This document shows, piece after piece, positions 5,849 through 6,636 of a DNA stretch of 6,636 nucleotides (the first letter of the stretch is position 1; each line of letters starts with the position of its first letter). The stretch is from an uncultured Eubacteriales bacterium (GTDB lineage Bacteria > Bacillota > Clostridia > Christensenellales > CAG-138). The translations under genes were made by a program, and so were the position numbers. The notes under the pieces were generated by a model. The model was not told where the DNA came from. It ran no database searches and worked only from the letters and a program-made list of their open reading frames with translations. The stretch lies in NCBI GenBank assembly GCA_900543475.1, contig UQRU01000116.1, positions 1 through 6,636 on the forward strand. The letters are read 5' to 3'.

Positions 5849-5877
5849 TTGACTTGGATTTTATTTTTGGCTAAAAT
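5849..5877 (+). promoter_or_regulatory. hsp20 promoter
   Basis: TTGACT (5849-5854), a 17-nt spacer and TAAAAT (5872-5877) match the housekeeping sigma consensus at 5 of 6 and 5 of 6 positions. Start near 5884 leaves about 70 nt of 5' leader to the hsp20 start codon. No alternative heat-shock sigma consensus was seen. Confidence 0.8.
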
Positions 5878-5902
5878 AAAGGCGTACCAAGAAGGACAGA
5901 CC

Positions 5903-5965
5903 ATGAAAGCCCTTCAGATAACCAATAGAACGTACAGACCAGGAGGGATTAAATATGTTACCTAG
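5903..5965 (+). CDS. Possible 20-codon upstream ORF overlapping the hsp20 start
   Basis: An ATG at 5903 with GAAGGA six bases upstream opens a 20-codon frame (MKALQITNRTYRPGGIKYVT) inside the hsp20 leader. Its TAG stop (5963-5965) lies 11 bp inside hsp20, in a different frame. The hsp20 ribosome binding site (AGGAGGG, 5941-5947) sits within this ORF. If translated, it could couple or compete with hsp20 initiation. It may also be chance; the peptide resembles nothing I recognise. Confidence 0.3.
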   Translation: MKALQITNRTYRPGGIKYVT

Positions 5966-6395
5966 CATTTTCGGTGAAAACTTATTCGATGCGTTTTTCG
6001 ATGATTCTTTTGAAAGAAATTTTTGGAACCAGCGTAATCCTCTTTATGGGAAACACGCCCAGAACCTGATGCGGACCGACGTGCGGGAAACGGATACCAG
6101 CTATGAACTGGATATAGACCTGCCCGGCTTCCAGAAAGACGAGGTCAAGGTGGATCTGGATCATGGATATCTGACCATTAGCGCCGCCAAATCCATGGAT
6201 CGGGATAAGAAGGATAAGCAAGGCCGTTATATCCGCCAGGAGCGGTATGCGGGCCAGTGCTCCCGTAGCTTCTATGTAGGCGATTTAAAGCCGGAGCAGA
6301 TCCAGGCCAAGTATGAGGATGGTATCCTGCGGCTGACTTTGCCCAAAGAAGATCCCAAAGCGCTTCCTTCTCCCAACCGGATCGAAATTCAATAA
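5955..6395 (+). CDS. Small heat-shock protein, Hsp20/alpha-crystallin family
   Basis: A 146-residue ATP-independent holdase chaperone that binds unfolding proteins in the cytoplasm and forms oligomers. It has a short N-terminal arm rich in Phe/Asp (LFDAFFDDSFERNFW) and an alpha-crystallin domain at about 41-131, including RTDVRETDTSYELDIDLPGF, the VDLDHGYLTISA strand pair and the closing AKYEDGILRLTLPK signature. A C-terminal extension ends in the I-x-I anchor (IEI, 143-145). Length is typical of bacterial Hsp20. The start has AGGAGGG seven bases upstream. It is monocistronic, with its own promoter and a strong terminator. No CIRCE operator is visible, so heat control, if any, must act through another element such as the upstream inverted repeat, the leader or the upstream ORF. 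Confidence 0.96.
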   Translation: MLPSIFGENLFDAFFDDSFERNFWNQRNPLYGKHAQNLMRTDVRETDTSYELDIDLPGFQKDEVKVDLDHGYLTISAAKSMDRDKKDKQGRYIRQERYAGQCSRSFYVGDLKPEQIQAKYEDGILRLTLPKEDPKALPSPNRIEIQ

Positions 6396-6401
6396 TCATC
6401 C

Positions 6402-6432
6402 AAAAAAGAGGGGCTTCGGCCCCTCTTTTTTT
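6402..6432 (+). terminator. Strong bidirectional terminator after hsp20
   Basis: GAGGGGC (6408-6414), a TTCG tetraloop and GCCCCTC (6419-6425) form a perfect 7-bp stem followed by seven T. Six A precede the stem, extending it and giving a T-tract on the minus strand too, so it can also stop transcription arriving from the right. It begins 6 nt after the hsp20 stop codon. Confidence 0.95.
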
Positions 6433-6636
6433 ATATGGGTTCTCGGATGTCATTCCCTTTCGCAAGCCCTTCAGGCGCGATGCCCGGTCCTGCGACCCTG
6501 GGCCTTAGCCTGGATTCCTTCTACCAACTAAGGGACTGGTTGAAGGAACGGAGCTTACAGGGGCCGCCAGAGGGCGCCCCTGACAACCCCTCCCGATAGC
6601 GATACGCCCGATCAAGCTTGGCCGCCAGAAACATAC
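6433..6636. other. Right flank: inverted repeats and short open frames, no firm gene
   Basis: No gene can be assigned with confidence. Three inverted repeats follow each other: GCCCGGTC/GACC-CT-GGGC (6482-6502), TTCCTTC-T-ACCA/TGGT-T-GAAGGAA with a 10-nt loop (6515-6548), and a CAGGGGC-type hairpin near 6557-6581. A plus-strand frame of 50 codons (ATG 6447 to TAG 6597-6599) has no ribosome binding site. A minus-strand frame (stop at 6523-6521) stays open to the window edge and contains MFLAAKLDRAYRYREG; it could be the 3' end of a gene entering from the right, which would use the bidirectional terminator at 6402-6432. None of these is supported by family resemblance. Confidence 0.35.

Noticed and set aside
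6447..6599. Plus-strand 50-codon ORF after hsp20
   Set aside because: No ribosome binding site, no promoter after the strong hsp20 terminator, no family resemblance, and an overlapping open frame exists on the other strand.

Overview
The window looks like a chromosomal housekeeping stretch from a fairly GC-rich (roughly 60%) low-GC-lineage Gram-positive: a Bacillota/Clostridia bacterium, perhaps of the Oscillospiraceae type. The supporting evidence is a T-box leader in front of leuS, strong AGGAGG-type ribosome binding sites, sigma-A-like promoters, an XRE regulator with a membrane tail, and a PHP-type (HisJ) rather than HAD-type histidinol phosphatase. The taxon is inferred; no marker RNA gene is present.

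Layout from left to right. Positions 1-80 are almost pure G/C homopolymer and may be a sequencing or assembly artefact. 199-870 (minus) encodes an XRE-family DNA-binding protein with about four C-terminal membrane segments and its own promoter. A strong intrinsic terminator (1003-1042) separates it from leuS (1062-3479, minus), a complete leucyl-tRNA synthetase. leuS has a 325-nt leader holding a T-box riboswitch with a readable CUC (Leu) specifier, antiterminator and terminator. The leuS promoter is interleaved with a divergent promoter for a PHP-family histidinol-phosphatase-like gene (3896-4675, plus).

That gene converges on aroD (4965-5708, minus; type I 3-dehydroquinate dehydratase). The 289 bp between the two stop codons are extremely G+C-rich and contain two diverged copies of a hairpin-bearing repeat unit, a 14-bp tandem repeat and a run of 15 G. 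aroD is divergent from a small heat-shock protein gene, hsp20 (5955-6395, plus). hsp20 has a near-consensus promoter, a possible 20-codon upstream ORF overlapping its start, and a textbook bidirectional terminator. The last 200 bp carry no convincing gene, only several inverted repeats and short open frames.

The genes do not form one pathway or operon. Each has its own promoter and/or terminator. leuS is controlled by uncharged tRNA-Leu, the PHP enzyme and AroD belong to histidine and shikimate biosynthesis respectively, and Hsp20 is a stress chaperone. I see no defence system, mobile element or CRISPR array. The least explained items are the duplicated GC-rich hairpin element between the PHP gene and aroD, the interleaved leuS/PHP promoters, and the hsp20 upstream ORF.
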